Assembly: GCA_946699065.1 (NCBI GenBank)
Contig: CAMPDV010000058.1
Coordinates: 434,001-498,000 of the forward strand
Source: Loxodes magnus
Lineage: Eukaryota; Ciliophora; Karyorelictea; Loxodida; Loxodidae
DNA: 64,000 nucleotides
Reading direction: 5' to 3'
Shown: one piece after another, positions 13,856-25,741 of the stretch
Layout of the letters: the number at the start of each line of letters is the position of its first letter
Numbering within the stretch: position 1 is the first letter of the stretch
Translations under genes and position numbers: made by a program
Notes under the pieces: generated by a model
Database searches by the model: none
What the model saw: the letters and a program-made list of their open reading frames with translations, nothing else
What the model was told of the DNA's origin: nothing

Positions 13856-14626
13856 ATGCTGAGAACTGATAAAAAGTTGGTAGAGAAAAATTAAAAAGTA
13901 ATGAAGTTATACTCTTAAGATAACAAGACAGGGTAAAAGACTTGAGATAATAGTTAGTTTGAATAAATCCTACATATTGATAATACAAGATTATACTATT
14001 TTTATCAGATGCTAAACACTTCCATATATACTCCCCATTACAATTTAGAACTTCCTCCTAAACATGTGATTTGACTAATACTTCTTCTTTAAAATGTTTA
14101 TAAAGAGACTGTATTAAATTGTAAAGGATAAATGATAGAAAAATGTAATAGAAGAATTGAATGATGCATCCTAGTTTTAGTAATTAATAAATTAAATCTC
14201 TAGAAAGGTTTATTAATAATAAAAATGGGACTATAAATAATCAAATACAAAGACAAAGAAAGCACCTTTGTCTAAATTTTAGTAAAAGGGCAATAATTTA
14301 AAGATTCCTTTGAAGATGTATCCTATAAAATTTAATACCTTTTTCGATATCTTATCGATTGTAATATCACATCCATCTTTTATTAATGAAACTTTAGAAT
14401 CGAATGATTTATCAATACCTGAGATCATTTACTTGTGCAATTACTAAAGCATGATTTTAATAAATTAGCTGTAACTAATAAATTAAGATTATAAAAGCTT
14501 GATATTTTTCATTCTTCTGGGTTTAATTCAGTTTTAAGGGTAACTAAGAGAGAAATTAGAAAAATAGATATTGGATAGTATAAAAAGGAGAAAGTATAAA
14601 AGGACTAAATAAGTTAATATAGTTGA
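13856..14626 (+). CDS. Possible hypothetical protein, weak support
   Basis: Plus-strand frame from an ATG at 13856 to TGA 14624-14626, 256 codons. Parts are protein-like (RTDKKLVEKNQKVMK; PHYNLELPPKHVIW; FKDSFEDVSYKI) and Asp+Glu is near 10%. However it needs about seven internal TGA as Trp, close to the random rate in this G-enriched strand. A hydrophobic open stretch precedes the ATG (13760-13830) and could be an upstream exon. No domain recognised. Confidence 0.3.
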
Positions 14627-15884
14627 AATAAGAGTATAACAAGGGCATATAAATGAGTTAGTTAAATAATAAGTTAGAACAATAACTAATAAATTCTAAT
14701 AAGGAAATTTAAAAGAAGGATCTATAAAATTTTTGTCTTAGCTTGAAAGAATTAGAATCAAATACAATTAATATAATCAAGAGAAATTTTTAAATACATG
14801 CCTCTACTAATTTTAAAAATAATTACGTAAATAGACAAATCTATTTTGCGTAGAAGTATCAAAATTCTTTGAAAATGATTAATTTAGCATTGTACAACTT
14901 ATTGAAGTAGCAATCACTAGCAATAAGAAATGAAATTAAAAAAAAGTAAATGAAAAGTTTATAACAATTAAAAAGCAAATCAATTTATGCCTATTCAAAA
15001 GAAAATATTTAAAAGACATCTTAAGCATACAATAAAACCAGAGTAACTAATCTAACAGTATTTAGAATACAAAATGAGTAAAAATAATAGATGGTTAAAA
15101 AAATAAAAAAATAAAAAAATAACATATTAAATTGAAAGAGAGTATTAAAATCTGATTGAAAACAAACGGAAAATATTAATATTAAAAAATAGAAAAGAGA
15201 AAAGTGAAAAGTGAAAAGTGAAAAAAGCAACTTATTAACTAATCCACTTAAAAAAAGTTGTCTTATGAAGAATCTGGTTTAAATCAAATGCTTCTTTTTA
15301 TTTAAGTTTATAAAAATCATCTTTTTTCTTCTCTTCAACTATCTTATTATCGATTTTCAAAATATTTTGTTCTTTCTATGCCTCTAATTATCTTTATATC
15401 ATTTTTCCAAATAATAATTTTTTATATTTTTAAATTCCTGTGAACATTTTCGATTGGTAGGTCTATTTCTAATTAATGCTATTAAGTTATTAATATATCC
15501 AAGTTTTTTCCAGGAATTTTATCTGAAAGATTACTAATTATATCGTAATATTTAAACATAATTTTCCTCCACATATACAGAGCTAACTTTTCACAAGATA
15601 ATAGCGCAAATGTAAGTCATATTTAAAATTATAAGATCGAGTTTGCTTTTTAAAAATTAAGATGATTTTTTATGTAATGCTATTAAAGCAATGTGAAGAA
15701 GAATCTTTGCAAGAGATTTTTTAATTTTTACCATAAAAGCATTAAAAATGAAAAAAAGAAAGAAAAAATAATAAGAATTTAAAGATAAAACTTAAAAAAA
15801 TATCAGATGTAAATTAGGAAAATTACTACAATTGTCTAGTAATAACCATAGAAAAAAGGAAAATAATTCTGACAAAAGAAGCTA
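14627..15884. other. Spacer with remnants of minus-strand coding sequence (15250-15570)
   Basis: Between 15570 and 15250 the minus strand carries three successive protein-like pieces in three frames: LSDKIPGKNLD, then RPTNRKCSQEFKNIKNYY, then KIVEEKKKDDFYKLKQKE. No GT-AG joins of plausible size link them. This looks like a decayed gene, or one broken by small indels. The rest is A+T-rich with no gene seen. Confidence 0.35.
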
Positions 15885-16285
15885 ATGAGTAAATAATAAA
15901 TAAATATGATTATAGTGCACGTAGCTCCTTCAATATTAATATTAAAAAAAACGTTCTCATACTTCTTGTTTATATTCAATTCATCCAGTGAGACAAGTCA
16001 GCTTCTCCAAATGGGGAATCTGCTTATTAAAAATTATTCTTGAGGCTTGAACCAAAGGCTCCATTCTTCTTGAGTAAGATCCAAATAAGAATTAGTAATT
16101 AAGTTATTAGCAGGCCCCTCAGTCAAATATTCATACTGCTGACGAGAGCCCTTGGGCAAACTAGACTTGTATCTTTCAAGCTTGTCTACTCTTCCTCATG
16201 GTGACATCTAATGCGAGATTACTCTCAATGCAGTATAAGCCATACGTGATTACCTACTAATTCTCCCGACCGAGGCTAACATCCA
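15885..16285 (+). ncRNA. Structured repeat A, copy A1
   Basis: A ~400-bp element that recurs at 49770-50195. The G+C-richer 3' half folds into nested helices that recur in both copies with different sequences. The outer helix here is CCTC-A-GTC (16117-16124) with GAC-C-GAGG (16268-16275). An inner helix pairs ATACTGC (16133-16139) with GCAGTAT (16230-16236). A side hairpin uses TAGAC/GTCTA (16162-16166, 16184-16188). GCCCTTGGGC forms a small stem-loop. Pairing kept while bases change argues for RNA function, or recent descent from a structured RNA. Not recognised as RNase P, SRP, an snRNA or a group I intron; a SINE derived from an unknown RNA is possible. Confidence 0.6.
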
Positions 16286-19200
16286 TTAAATATAAAAATA
16301 ATTAGACAATATTTTACAATTATGTAAAAGTATGTTTTAAATTTTTAAATTTAACCTTCAGGCATCGGAGGTTGTTATTGAATTAAGTTGATAGATCCTC
16401 AAGGAATAAAACCTAAAATAAAAAACCACATAAAATGAAAAGAGAAATTATCAAAATAATTAAAATTTAGTTAAAAGATATGAAAAACAGTTTTAGATTG
16501 AATTATTTCTATGATAATTTATTTAAAATTCAAATATTTTAGAAAAAAATCGGCTATTAAAAAATTAATTTTTTTTACTAATGGTATGAAGTAAATGGGA
16601 ACTGGGAATGCTATGAAAAAAAATTTATTTAAAATAGAACTAAGACAAATTATATTTAAAAGATTGATAAATTAAGATTTAATTATTTTCTGCATTTGAA
16701 GAAGAATTAATAAAATTTTTGAAACTGCTGATGTGAAAAACGGCTATTATTTTTAAGTAGGAAAAAATAAGCAACATTTTCTAAAAATAATTATATTTTG
16801 CAAATTCCTTTCTTATTTCATTGATGACTATCCTATAATTAATTATTTAATTAAACTATTAATATAAAGTTAAAATTATAAGAAAAATATAGTAAATATT
16901 TGATTGCTATAGAAATTTTCTAAGAGCAGTCACTTTTAATGAAATCAAAAGTACTTTAAAAATAAATATAAATGTTAAATAAAAACCAAGAAAAGAGCAA
17001 TGAAGAATTATTAGATTATGTGTTATTAATACTTTGCTATTTTATTTGTAAGTTTAAATCTAAGAATTTATGGAGATATAGTAATTTAAAAAGCATAAAG
17101 GAAAATAATTTAACTATTTGAAGTAAATAATCTGACTACTTGAAATATTTATGAATTTCTATCTTATTTCTTTCAAAAATTAAATAAAGAATGTGGAAAA
17201 GATTCTTATCGATAGAGTCTAATTTAATACTGCTTATTGAAATTTATTATTCCTAATTTTCATAAATTATTTAACTATAAATAGCTAAATAGCTGCTGCT
17301 AAATCTTAAATTAATAAGATAAAATAAACTTATTTGCAAATTTACGGCCTCATACTCAGTTTTACATTTTGAAATAAAAAAGATCAAAATATCTAAAGCA
17401 TTTATACTTCTATCAATTCTAAACTTACTTCTAAAATAATCTTTAACTGAGATTTATTGAATTCAGCTTTTCTTTTTTTAGGAAATATGACAAAGATATA
17501 GCTTTCAAATTTTTTTGTATGTCTCTATTATAGCCTTTCCATTGTGATTAAATGAATTCAACTAAATGAAAATTCTCAATGCAATTCTAAATAAGAATTT
17601 GGAATTAGCTATTTAACATTATCTAACCCCATAAATAATATTTCTATTACTTTGCTTCAGACAATTTCCAAGTCAAACTAAGATTCTCTGCTTTACCTAA
17701 ATTTTTAAATGAACCTATATTATCAAAATTTATAGTAAGCAATGAATTTAAAATTGATCCTTTAATCAAAATATACCAATAAACTAGAAGGAAATTCAAA
17801 TTAGCTACCGAGCTTTAGTTTTTTGAAAAAGGGTTAAATTTCCTTGAAAATTTAGATTAATCTTAGCTTTAAAATTTCTAGCTAAAGCTATAAATTTAAG
17901 TATTAATATTCTCTATTTAAAAATTTATAAAGCAATTGATTTGATATATGAGATAAATATTGGAGAAGATTAGTTTACTGATTAGATATATCTGACTTTA
18001 TGAAGTTGATATAGTTATATAAAGATTAGCCAGCAATACCTTGCTAGTTGAAGATATCAATTTTTCAAAATAGGTTGATAGTAAAAGTTGAAATGAGAAA
18101 TATTAAAATATCATATGGTAGAAGTTTTATTCTTTTTATTATTAAAAGTTAAATAAACTCAGATTTATTGACTTTCTCATTTATACCCCAGTAAGCGAAC
18201 CTGATATATTTATCTATACAATTTGGAAATAATTTTTCTAAATAGAATTTTAAAATAGATATTAGTAATTAAATCTCTGAGCATTTATTTTAAATTAGAG
18301 TAAAGAAGGTAAAAGTTATAATATTTCAATGAGGGTTTATAATTTAACTCTAAGCAATTTTTTAAGAAATAGATCTAAGACTCCGTTCAAGAAAAAGGAC
18401 AGGCGGTGATTTATATTCTATTTATACTAATATCTTAAACAATATTTATGCTCTAGAAACTCAAGTCGCTATGTAATCTATTTTATCTTACTTCAATTAT
18501 TAATCTTAATAGTTAAAATAAGAGTCATTTTAACCTTGAAATAACTTGTGCTTGTAAAGAATTAGAGAAGGAAATTTAAAATGCTATATAAAATATAAAA
18601 TAAGAAAATGTGTATTAATAGCTTAATTTCTAAATGTTATCCAATCTATTAAATCTAAGTTATAAGCTTAATTCTAAATTAAGGCTATTTAATACATAAT
18701 CTAGAAGTTTCTAGTTTAATTTTAATTGCTACTTTATTTAACTAAAGTTGAACATGCAATCGATCGAGTATAGTTATGAATATTAAAAAAAATTAGATTA
18801 ATAATAAATCTTTAAAAAAGGAAAAATAGCAAGTTATACATTTAATTAAAAAAGAGATATATTTTAAATGAGATTATGGTCAAAAAATATTCTAGCTTTA
18901 TTATAAAATCTTCAAAACCTTTTTAATTAATCTAAAGGAAACATGCCTTAATTGTAAAATAGCTATCCAAAGTAGGTAGATAAAAACTTCATATTATATA
19001 TTAGAAAAGAAAGCTAATAACTATTATTTAACCTTTCTTGAAGAAAAACAAAAGGATGCAAAAGTTTATTTATGCTTGATATATTATAAAAGTTAATATT
19101 AGACATGATACTTATTAATAAGCTTATGTACGCTTATTTCATTTTAAGAAGAAATAAATTAAGTAATAAATAGCTTTTACACGATATTTTTAGATTTTCA

Positions 19201-19869
19201 AGGGAGATAGCAAAAAGATAATAAATTTTTTATTTTATAATACTGAGTATTTCAACAACCTTTTAACTAGCACTTATTTTTTAAGTGTTAACTCTAGAAA
19301 ATATTTAATCTAATGTTCTAAGTTTCTATTTATTGCTAAATTTATGTTAGACAAGGCTTTTTAAATCATCTTCTTAAAATTATGTTGAACAAGTTTTATA
19401 CCTCTCCCTAAGAAAATTATTAATTTTCTATGATAAGATATAGAAATATTTCCTGCTTTGCAATTTTGAATACTTTTATCCCTAACTACCAAATGTTAAT
19501 ACATCTAATAAATTAAATAAATTTTGCTTTACCACTTAAATTATTAGATGATTAATTTATCCTTCTATTTATTTCCCAAAAAGAATGCTAAAATGATCTA
19601 AGCTTAGATACCACTTAAATAAATTTATACTTTGACAGTATTCGCTCATTAATCTATGAGAACTTAGAATAAAAAAGGTATATTTTAAATTTATGCTAAT
19701 AATAAATCATTTTGACTCCCTTCTGCTTTTACTTTGTATCAATGAGAGTGAGTTAAAAAATAACACTTTGAAAAAAAATTATTTTTCAAAATACTTGTTT
19801 AGGGTATATGCATTTATACTTAATTAAAGCCTTTTAATTATATAAATAAAGGGGCATTTAAAAATGTTT
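16286..19869. other. Long A+T-rich stretch, few coding hints
   Basis: No gene called. The minus strand between about 17800 and 17350 has a short protein-like frame with a repeated Leu/Asn pattern (NIGSFKNLGKAENLSLTW) reminiscent of leucine-rich repeats, but frames shift and ends cannot be set. The rest is A+T-rich with no recognisable element. Confidence 0.35.
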
Positions 19870-20433
19870 TCACATGAAATTCAAAGCTAAAGAACCACAT
19901 AATGTCTTTATACTTGACTCATTAAGCTTTTGCTTCTTTATTACCTAATCTTCTTCTTACTCTAGAGAACTTCTTTTAATTTTGAGTTCTGTTGAGTTCT
20001 ATTAAAGACAACTCTTAAGATTGTATTTTTCAACTAAATTTTCTAATAGAATTTTGACTTAGTCTTTGTTAAGTCCTTATATTTCCTTCTGGCATTCTTC
20101 GTATAGCTGCTTTTTATCTGCATTTAATTTATAGTAAAGATTGAGCATTATCTATTCCTTCTCTTCAGTCCATTCGAACTTTTTAAGAGGTAATAAAACT
20201 TATAACCATCTCTTTTTGCATTGCCTTCCTATTCTGATCTCTTTTTTATGGAAATCAGAATTTAGATCTCTAGCAATTTTAGCCCACATCACTTTCTTAG
20301 TTGAAGTGTTCACTAGCTAACTCAGCAACTAATCCTCCTACTTCGTCCAGTTTACTCTCACATATTTTCTACCACCCAAAGTCCATTATTAGCAAATCAT
20401 CTAGGTTTATACTTTCTGTTCCGTTGTCAACAT
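19870..20433 (-). CDS. Myb/SANT-type DNA-binding protein
   Basis: Compact 187-residue protein, ATG at 20433, TGA at 19870-19872, no internal TGA and no intron needed. The first Myb repeat starts NWTKQEDQLLSQL, continues with WAKIARDLN and closes with the hallmark GRQCKKRWLQVL. The second starts FEWTEEKEQIMLNLYYKL and is less canonical in its third helix. The C-terminal third is charged (LEQEEDQVIKKQK). The spacing of bulky residues fits helix-turn-helix Myb repeats, so sequence-specific DNA binding is the expected role. The gene is divergent from the membrane-protein gene at 20785; a TTACGTAA cluster lies 32-64 bp upstream of its start codon. Confidence 0.85.
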
Positions 20434-20464
20434 TTTATAAAGATTAAATCATTAAAGACTTAAA

Positions 20465-20497
20465 TACGTAATGAAATTACGTAATGATTACGTAATC
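20465..20497. promoter_or_regulatory. Cluster of three TTACGTAA-type palindromes
   Basis: Three near-regular copies lie in 33 bp: TACGTAATG (20465-20473), TTACGTAATG (20477-20486) and the perfect 12-bp palindrome GATTACGTAATC (20486-20497). Centres are 11-13 bp apart, so they face the same side of the helix. They sit in the ~350-bp divergent promoter between the Myb gene and the membrane-protein gene. TTACGTAA is a classical bZIP (C/EBP, PAR) half-site palindrome in other eukaryotes; a ciliate factor is unknown to me. Confidence 0.5.
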
Positions 20498-20784
20498 GAA
20501 AATTAATAATTTCTATTTTTAATTTTGAAATATAAAGATTTCCCTAAATCATTTAAATGAATCTGCTATTTTTGCTCATTTTTCTTTTCATTCTCTTACC
20601 TACATTAATAAAAGAAGTGCATAACTTATCTTATTAGCTTACGCCTTTTTTCTATTTTCATTATACAACTTTTCATATTTACCTTACATTCTTCTATATA
20701 TAATTTTTCATTATCTCATATAACCTTTAAACACCTTTTACATATGGCTTATAAACTAAACTTTATTTGTGAATAGGAAAATTG

Positions 20785-21962
20785 ATGAAGAGTAATTTGC
20801 AAAATTTCAAATTGTCCTTCAAAGAATTATTTGAAGATTAGCAGCAAATTTATTCCTTTTATTAATACTAAATCTTTGATGGTTTGATTGACTTCTATAC
20901 GATGGTTTGATTAGTGATTTTAAGCTTTTTAGGATAATATAAAGCAGAATCGCCAAATTTATTTTTGCTTTCTGGTGTTCTTATATTAATCATTATGAAG
21001 TTCTTGCAGAGTTAACTATAATTTTCGCTTTCCTTCTAATCATAATGGTTATTTAGATAGTAACATTAGTGAAGCTAATCGGCAGAATTATAATTTTAAC
21101 TCTCGGTAATTTATTAATATATGAAATTCATTTGAAGGCATAAACTTAGATTGTAAATAGCTTGGATTAGTTATTTGCTGAGTGTTTTTATAACTAATTA
21201 GAAGGTTAAAGACTTTTCATATATAACAAAATGATGACGTTTATTTAAGTCACAATACTTAGCTATTAAATCCAGCATTTTTATTCTGATCCTTTGCTTG
21301 ATTTTGTAAAATTTATGAATAAGCCAAAATATTCAAACTATAAAAATAGTTAATCAGATATTTAATTGATATTTTCATATGGAAGGAAATTAGAGACTTA
21401 GCTTATATTCAAACTATTTAGCTTGTTAGTAAGAGAAATAATTAAATATGAACTATGTGAAGGAAAGGGTCTTTGGTATATGTAAAGTATTTTCTTTTAA
21501 TAGCTAGAAAGTTTTAAGAAAGCAAGCATTTTATTTTCGTTTTTTCTATTTACTTCTTTCTCTATCCTAGTCTGTAGAAGCTACGCTTACATTACTCAAA
21601 GCAAATTTTCTACTAACTACTTGAATTTATTGTCTATTCACGATTCATTGGGTATGTTAATAATTTAGAAAAGCTTAACCAAGATATATAATACTATTAA
21701 ATGCAAGATAAAACTTTAAAATATCAGCTTTGAATTAAAAGTGTAAAAATTACCTTTCGAATATTCTAGGAAATAAGATATATATTTATTACGCTTAGTA
21801 ACTTAAAATTCTTTTAAAGAAAAAATTAATTTAAATTACTATATTTTAAAAAGTAGCTTATCGATTGGGTTTTAACTTAAAGTTTTAAGGTAATTTATCT
21901 ATTATAAATGTCCTTTTATAATTTTCTATTATAAGCTTTAAATAAGATTTCTATTAAACTGA
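20785..21962 (+). CDS. Multipass membrane protein of unknown function
   Basis: ATG at 20785. The soluble N-terminus (LSFKELFEDQQQIYSF) is followed by hydrophobic helices (TMVWLVILSFLGQY; IIFAFLLIIMVIQIV; IILTLGNLLIY; SILFSFFLFTSFSILV), with charged segments between them (NSLDQLFAECFYN; KYELCEGKG). A TGA at ~20914 reads as Trp inside the first helix. A frame change near 21000-21015 can be bridged by a 35-nt GT-AG intron, longer than others here, or reflects a small indel. The frame has no TGA from there to 21960-21962, but the last ~230 bp overlap the opposite-strand gene, so the real stop may be earlier. Family not recognised. Confidence 0.65.
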
Positions 21963-22677
21963 GTAAGCTTCTTCTTTAGTTGATTGTTGCTTCTTTAAAC
22001 TACTTTTTTGTCCTTTATTTTGAATAAGATAATTGAGTCTTTTAGAATTATAAATGAAACCTTTCTTGCTTCTAACTTATTTATATGCTTATTTACCCAG
22101 AAAAATAATTTAAAATTTGTTTAAATTTATTTATACTCTTAAGCATTTTAAGTCCAAAACTTCCTTTTATTACTTCTTCATCAATTGAAGATAGAAATTG
22201 ATTTAAGCTTCTTAGTTCTAGTTCAATTCTTAAGAGTTACTAAAAATAGTTTCTAGAGCTAATTTTTCATTAATTGGTTCTTTTTCTCTTCTAACTAAAT
22301 AAATATTCATCAAAGCTTATTTCAATTTCTCTCTAGCTACTTATTATCTTCTCTTAGATACTCTATTTGCTTAATGTGAGTATTAGAAAAGCTTTATTTA
22401 TATAGGAAAATATAACTTGTTATGAAATAAAATTCTCCTTAATTACATGATCCCTTACATAGTTTCTGCTAATCTTCTATTTAAGCTTCTATACTCGCTC
22501 TTGATTCATTTGGTCATAAGTGTGAATAATTATAAAGGTAATTATAATTTACACTTAAGTATGCTTTGATACTGAAGCTAATGAATCTTAATTTACAACC
22601 AATCTACCTTCATAAGATTAATATAGCTAAGAGTTGCTATATCCTGGTAAATTTTATAAGCTTTAAATAAGCTTCAT
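21724..22677 (-). CDS. Coiled-coil protein, unknown function
   Basis: ATG at 22677. The frame begins MKLIQSLQNLPGYSNSQ and continues YEGRLVVNQDSLASVS, then a helical, charged stretch (DQMNQERVQKLKQKI; REIEISFDEYLF; LRSLNQFLSSIDEEVIKGS). The first in-frame TGA is at 22267-22269. If it is Trp the frame runs on to TGA at 21724-21726, overlapping the plus-strand neighbour's 3' end; if it is a stop the protein has 136 residues. The acidic, coding-like sequence just after that TGA favours read-through. Other frames in 22260-22420 are also protein-like, so an intron may be missed. Confidence 0.5.
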
Positions 22678-22918
22678 AATTTAAATTAATTACATCAAAC
22701 TCAGTGCAAGCCTCTTACAATTAAAAAATAGCTAAAGAGAAAGCTACTTTAATAAATAAGCTGTAAAGGTAATTTAGCTTACCTTTTATATAATTTCCAT
22801 AGTAAGACAAATTCCTTAGCTGTATATATAGATATATAAGGGATAGTAATTCTAAGACTTAATTAACTTATTTAAATCAGCTTTCTTTATATATTTAGTA
22901 AGAAAGATTAAGCATTAA

Positions 22919-23497
22919 ATGGATATAGTACAAATATACTATTAACTTACCCTATTTATCAGAATAGCATTCATTATCACTTTTGGTAAAGGTTTGAAAT
23001 ACTTCAAGAAAAGGTAAGCTATTAGATCTTCTAAGCTTTCTTTATCAAAAATTTCTATTAGCTAAAATGCAAGAACTTAAGCAATTTTTTAATAGTATGA
23101 GTTTATAGCCAATTATAGAGATCAAACTTTTTTTATTTGATTTGATTATAAATGTAAAGAATATTTAAAGGAGCTATATAAAAAAGCTTGTTCACATACT
23201 TATTAAATTTTCAGAAATTTACTTTATTTATAAAATAGGATTGAGAAGAAGCTTTAAACATTTCTAATAGAAACTAAGCCCTTCCTTAAAGAAACCTTAT
23301 CAAATCGCTTATTTAGCAACTAATTAATTAGAATCACCATTCGATTTAGACTCTGTAATTATAATGCTAAAACAAAAGAAAGCTTTGAAATCTTTATTAA
23401 ATATTTAAGCTTCTTCTATTTCTTATTAGGTCTATAAGCTTTATTATCTCATTTCTATGAAATTGGCTATTAATATATTAATACTCACTAAAGTTGA
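22919..23497 (+). CDS. Hypothetical protein, N-terminal hydrophobic segment
   Basis: Frame of 192 codons from the ATG at 22919 to TGA 23495-23497, one internal TGA (FFIWFDYK). The N-terminus is hydrophobic (LFIRIAFIITFG), then basic. The body is typical coding sequence (CKEYLKELYKKACS; ETKPFLKETLSN; KTKESFEIFIKYL). If 23495 is Trp, the frame continues to TGA 23723-23725, overlapping the start of the HORMA-like gene, so I prefer the earlier stop. No domain recognised. Confidence 0.55.
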
Positions 23498-23652
23498 ATA
23501 TAAAGCCTTTAATTTAAAGTTATTTTCCTTTTAACTTTTTACCTTAAAAAATTGACTAATAAATCTATTATTTATTAGATAAGAGAAAATATCAATAATT
23601 GTATTTCGCTGATCTCAGCAAGGAAATTTTAATATAAACTGATCTTTATTTA

Positions 23653-24517
23653 ATGTCTTTTGCCTTTTAGGTAAGAAGTAAACAAGCAGAGACATAAGAA
23701 ATCTTAACCCTAATAAAATAGATGAAAAATCCATCGTTTATGGTACTTATCTATACTTTTTCCATTTCTATGAAATTTTTAAATAATAGACCATTATATA
23801 ACTTTCTAAGTATTCCTTAAGCTTAGAAATCTAACTATAATATTTTCATTTATTCAACGAGAGACAAGGAACATATGTTAAGGGAATTTAATCGATAGTT
23901 AAGAGACAAATTTGAATACTAAATGTATAGCATTGATCTATTTATAGTTAGTCCCTAGGAAAAGATAGAGCAGTCTTATAGTATAAGATACTAAGTGCTT
24001 ACCTATATAAAACTTAAGTCAACTACCTTTAATTGTTCATTTTAAATTTCTTTATTGCTTCGAAAGCTTAAATGAGGCTTTTCTACACTGCATCTAAGTC
24101 CTTGTTCTACAGTTTTTTAAAAAGGAAATTGAAAAAATTTTAGAAATTCGATAAAATAGTAAAAGTAAAGGTTTATTAAATAGTTGGGGTAAAAGATAGT
24201 AATTAGTTAAGTTAGCAGGTAGAAGTAAAATGAGAGCATCAATCATATTAAAAACTTAGAATAGAAATAAATTAAAGGAAGGAAATCTAAAATTAAAGTT
24301 GTTCTTATAATTTTAATTTGATCGCTATTTATTTAAACTAATTCACAATCAATCTTAGTTAACTAAATAAGCTATTTTTAAGGATTTATTTCTTTATTTG
24401 GTTTTATTTCATCTAATTTAATATGTTTTGCTTTAAGTTATCAGAACTATCTAAATAGAGTATGATATTATAATTAATATAAGTGAAAGAAACTATCTCA
24501 CCTTAGCAAAAATTTGA
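23653..24517 (+). CDS. HORMA-domain-like protein (Hop1/HORMAD type), tentative
   Basis: ATG at 23653. The N-terminal part (ETQEILTLIKQMKNPS, then YTFSISMKFLNNRPLY) and especially EHMLREFNRQLRDKFEYQ, then YSIDLFIVSPQEKIEQSY, follow the order of HORMA domains. In Hop1-type proteins, conserved helices lead into a Y-x-L strand and a 'DP-x-x-P-x-x-VIESY' strand. HORMA proteins act on meiotic chromosome axes or checkpoint complexes. Past ~24000 coding moves to another frame (LNEAFLHCIQVLVLQFFKKEIEKILE), so an intron or indel lies near 23990-24060; the second frame ends at TGA 24515-24517. The assignment rests on pattern only and could be wrong; gene status is firmer than function. Confidence 0.5.
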
Positions 24518-25741
24518 AAAGCTATAGAGTAGAAGCATAAGAGGAAAAGCTTATACTAGATAGCTTTTAATTATAGTTCTCGATCTAAATAATAGCAAGT
24601 ACTAGGAAAACAATTTTCAAAGGTTGAAACTATATTGAAATTGTAATCAAACACTAAATTATTAAATCTGATAGCTAATAATTAAAAATGATATAAATTA
24701 GCTATCATAATAATTCTAAGTCCATAGTTATTTATATAGCATCAATACTTTATCTAATGCTTAGTGATAATATTTAGATTAAAGACTGACGCGAGTATAT
24801 GCAATAAAAGTTAGGTTTAATTTAATACATTATAATTAAAGAAAGCTTCTCTTATTTATTTTAATTTGCTTAGGTTAGGATTGCTTGAAAACTATGTAGG
24901 TAATTATTTTATAGACCTAAATAATTATACACATTTATATCCATCTAAATTGTAAAAGGGTTCCTGATAATACTCTCTAAATTTTATTATCATTTGCCAA
25001 TAATTTATTAGATTTAACTATTTTTTATCTCTCTTTTTGGTAAAAATATTAGCTTTATATAGATACTTTAAACAGCTTTAGAAATAGATAAGTGATAGTA
25101 GACTTTATTCAAAAGAAATTTTATTTAACTGGAATGCAAATAGGCTTAGATAATAATAAAAAAATTAATCCAAGTAAAAATTTGCTTAATCTAGCTCTAG
25201 GCTTAATCTAAAAATAAGCTGTAACAATCTCATTAATTTACTTGACACATCAATTAATAAAGCTAAGCTTCTCTTAAATTCCACTAAAGTTCAGTCAATT
25301 AAATTATAAAATTAGATACTTTTAATATTCTGAATTTAAATAATTAGCTTTTATAGAAGAGGCCTTTAAAAATAAAATATATAATAAATCAAAATTTATT
25401 ATTTTTATTAATATAGATAATATATCTATGCTAAGAGAAGATAAGTTAAAGCCTTTTTGCTTGTAATTATTAATACTGCAACTTGAGTGAAAGTTGTTTG
25501 CTTTATTGAAGCCAAAATCATTTTATAATTGGTGCTTTATGAATTTCATTTAAATTAATGGTCTATATTTATAACTTTTAACCCTTTATCATACCTTTAA
25601 TTTAATTTAAATTTAGAATTTTATCTTTACTTCTAAAGTTTTTTGCATTTAGAAATTATAATAGTTAATGAATTTTAATTTACAAATCTGGCTTAAAAAA
25701 GATGCTTTTAATTTATTAACAAGTTCAGATCGAAAGAGCTT
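24518..25741. other. Intergenic, no gene seen
   Basis: A+T-rich spacer between the HORMA-like gene and the kinase 3' end. No frame stood out on either strand. Confidence 0.35.
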
